DNA from: Sphingosinicella sp. | GTDB taxonomy: Bacteria; Pseudomonadota; Alphaproteobacteria; Sphingomonadales; Sphingomonadaceae | Assembly: GCA_013816585.1 (NCBI GenBank) | Contig: JACDEE010000023.1 | Coordinates: 1-36,065, forward strand | Direction: 5' to 3' | Length of the DNA stretch: 36,065 bases | In this document: positions 35,709 to 36,065 of the stretch, piece by piece | How positions within the stretch are numbered: the stretch's first letter is position 1 | How the letters are laid out: every line of letters begins with the position of its first letter | Program-made: the position numbers and the translations under genes | Notes under the pieces: generated by a model | The model's input: the letters and a program-made list of their open reading frames with translations, nothing else | Databases searched by the model: none | What the model was told of the DNA's origin: nothing

Positions 35709-35937
35709 ACCTGCCCGGCGCCTCCGCTCTGCCCTGACCAGGCCCCCGATCACCCGTGATTTCAGGCGTGTGGCGGTCGAACTTGTATGGCTCATGCCAG
35801 TCCTGCTCCTACTGGGGCTGGTGGGGACGCGCACGAAACCCGTAATTCCGATCCGGTCTGCGGCAGCTTCCGCCAGCCGCTTAAAATCGGCGCGAAAGCG
35901 ATTGACCCTCTTGGCCGGTATCGGAAATCAGCGGGCT
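35709..35937. other. Non-coding stretch between the oxidoreductase and the IS
   Basis: No recognised gene. A minus-strand frame is open here, with a start near 35834, and runs antisense into the oxidoreductase. A plus-strand frame has a hydrophobic segment. Neither has a good ribosome site or a family I recognise. It may contain a worn remnant left by earlier insertions. Confidence 0.4.
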
Positions 35938-36065
35938 TTAGGTGTTTAGTCCCGTTGTATGGTGGTACGATTGATCATCATATTTGGCGGGAGGAGCTAT
36001 GGGCCAGATTCTACACGGCAGCGCCACGACGACTGAGGCAGTCCGTCGAGCGATACAGCGGAGTG
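35938..36065 (+). mobile_element. IS481-family insertion sequence, 5' end only, cut by the window edge
   Basis: This is the inverted partner of the element at the left edge. Positions 35960-36065 equal the reverse complement of 12-117 exactly; the outer 20 or so bases differ at five places. The element enters near 35938-35941 and continues beyond the window. Confidence 0.85.
35999..36065 (+). CDS. IS481-family transposase, N-terminal fragment
   Basis: The ATG at 35999 starts MGQILHGSATTTEAVRRAIQ and then RS, cut by the window edge after 22 codons. It is identical to the fragment at the left edge. A GGGAGGAG ribosome site precedes it by a few bases. Confidence 0.85.
   Translation, partial: MGQILHGSATTTEAVRRAIQRS

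Noticed and set aside
35424-35834. Minus-strand open frame next to the right IS
   Set aside because: It overlaps the oxidoreductase in antisense and has no ribosome site or recognisable domain.

Overview
The window is a 36 kb piece of a high-GC alphaproteobacterial chromosome, most likely a sphingomonad (Sphingomonadales). The assignment is inferred from gene content and order: nadD-rsfS-rlmH-envC-ctpA-dsbB-coq7 in one run, tilS next to ftsH, a CycM-like membrane-anchored cytochrome c, and two good matches to the alphaproteobacterial EcfG (general stress sigma factor) promoter. No rRNA, phage or CRISPR was seen.

Both edges lie inside the 5' end of the same IS481-family insertion sequence, in inverted orientation (106 identical bases). 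The piece is therefore probably a contig ended by a repeat, and is not evidence of a composite transposon.

Layout. 1-3.1 kb: an AT-richer orphan reading frame next to the IS, a decayed 5' copy of osmC, a copper-protein gene interrupted by TGA, an intact osmC, an exported protein and a glyoxalase-fold protein. 3.1-6.4 kb: a Gln/Gly/Asp-rich disordered protein with an EcfG-type promoter, a CHRD lipoprotein, a cold-shock protein with a long leader, nudC, and cytochrome c. 6.4-7.4 kb: an exported protein with a probable frameshift and a gene-poor stretch. 7.4-16.0 kb: one very large gene for cyclic beta-1,2-glucan synthase (NdvB/ChvB type), possibly preceded by a 17-codon leader. 16.0-18.5 kb: an L-lactate dehydrogenase homologue behind a membrane-bound LytTR regulator, divergent from a DUF2306 membrane protein. 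18.7-21.3 kb: tRNA-Ala(CGC), a second EcfG-type promoter driving a DUF2171 protein, and a CurA-like reductase. 21.2-24.7 kb: a decayed udgX, a DUF885 peptidase, and two tandem exported four-cysteine paralogues. 24.2-29.9 kb: a minus-strand run of nine genes for NAD synthesis, ribosome maturation and silencing, cell-wall splitting, periplasmic proteolysis, disulfide formation and ubiquinone synthesis. 30-35.7 kb: a DUF3667 membrane protein, a small exported protein, ftsH, tilS, and a Gfo/Idh/MocA oxidoreductase broken by a frameshift in a run of eight G.

Most of the window is ordinary core chromosome. What stands out is the number of broken or ambiguous genes. Six apparent frameshifts can each be repaired by adding one base, and three of them lie in short homopolymers. 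That pattern must be separated from sequencing error before any decay is believed. The most useful biological leads are the two EcfG-type promoters on low-complexity proteins, the paired four-cysteine exported proteins at the end of the dsbB-coq7 run, and a lactate dehydrogenase homologue that lacks the Gln that normally selects lactate.
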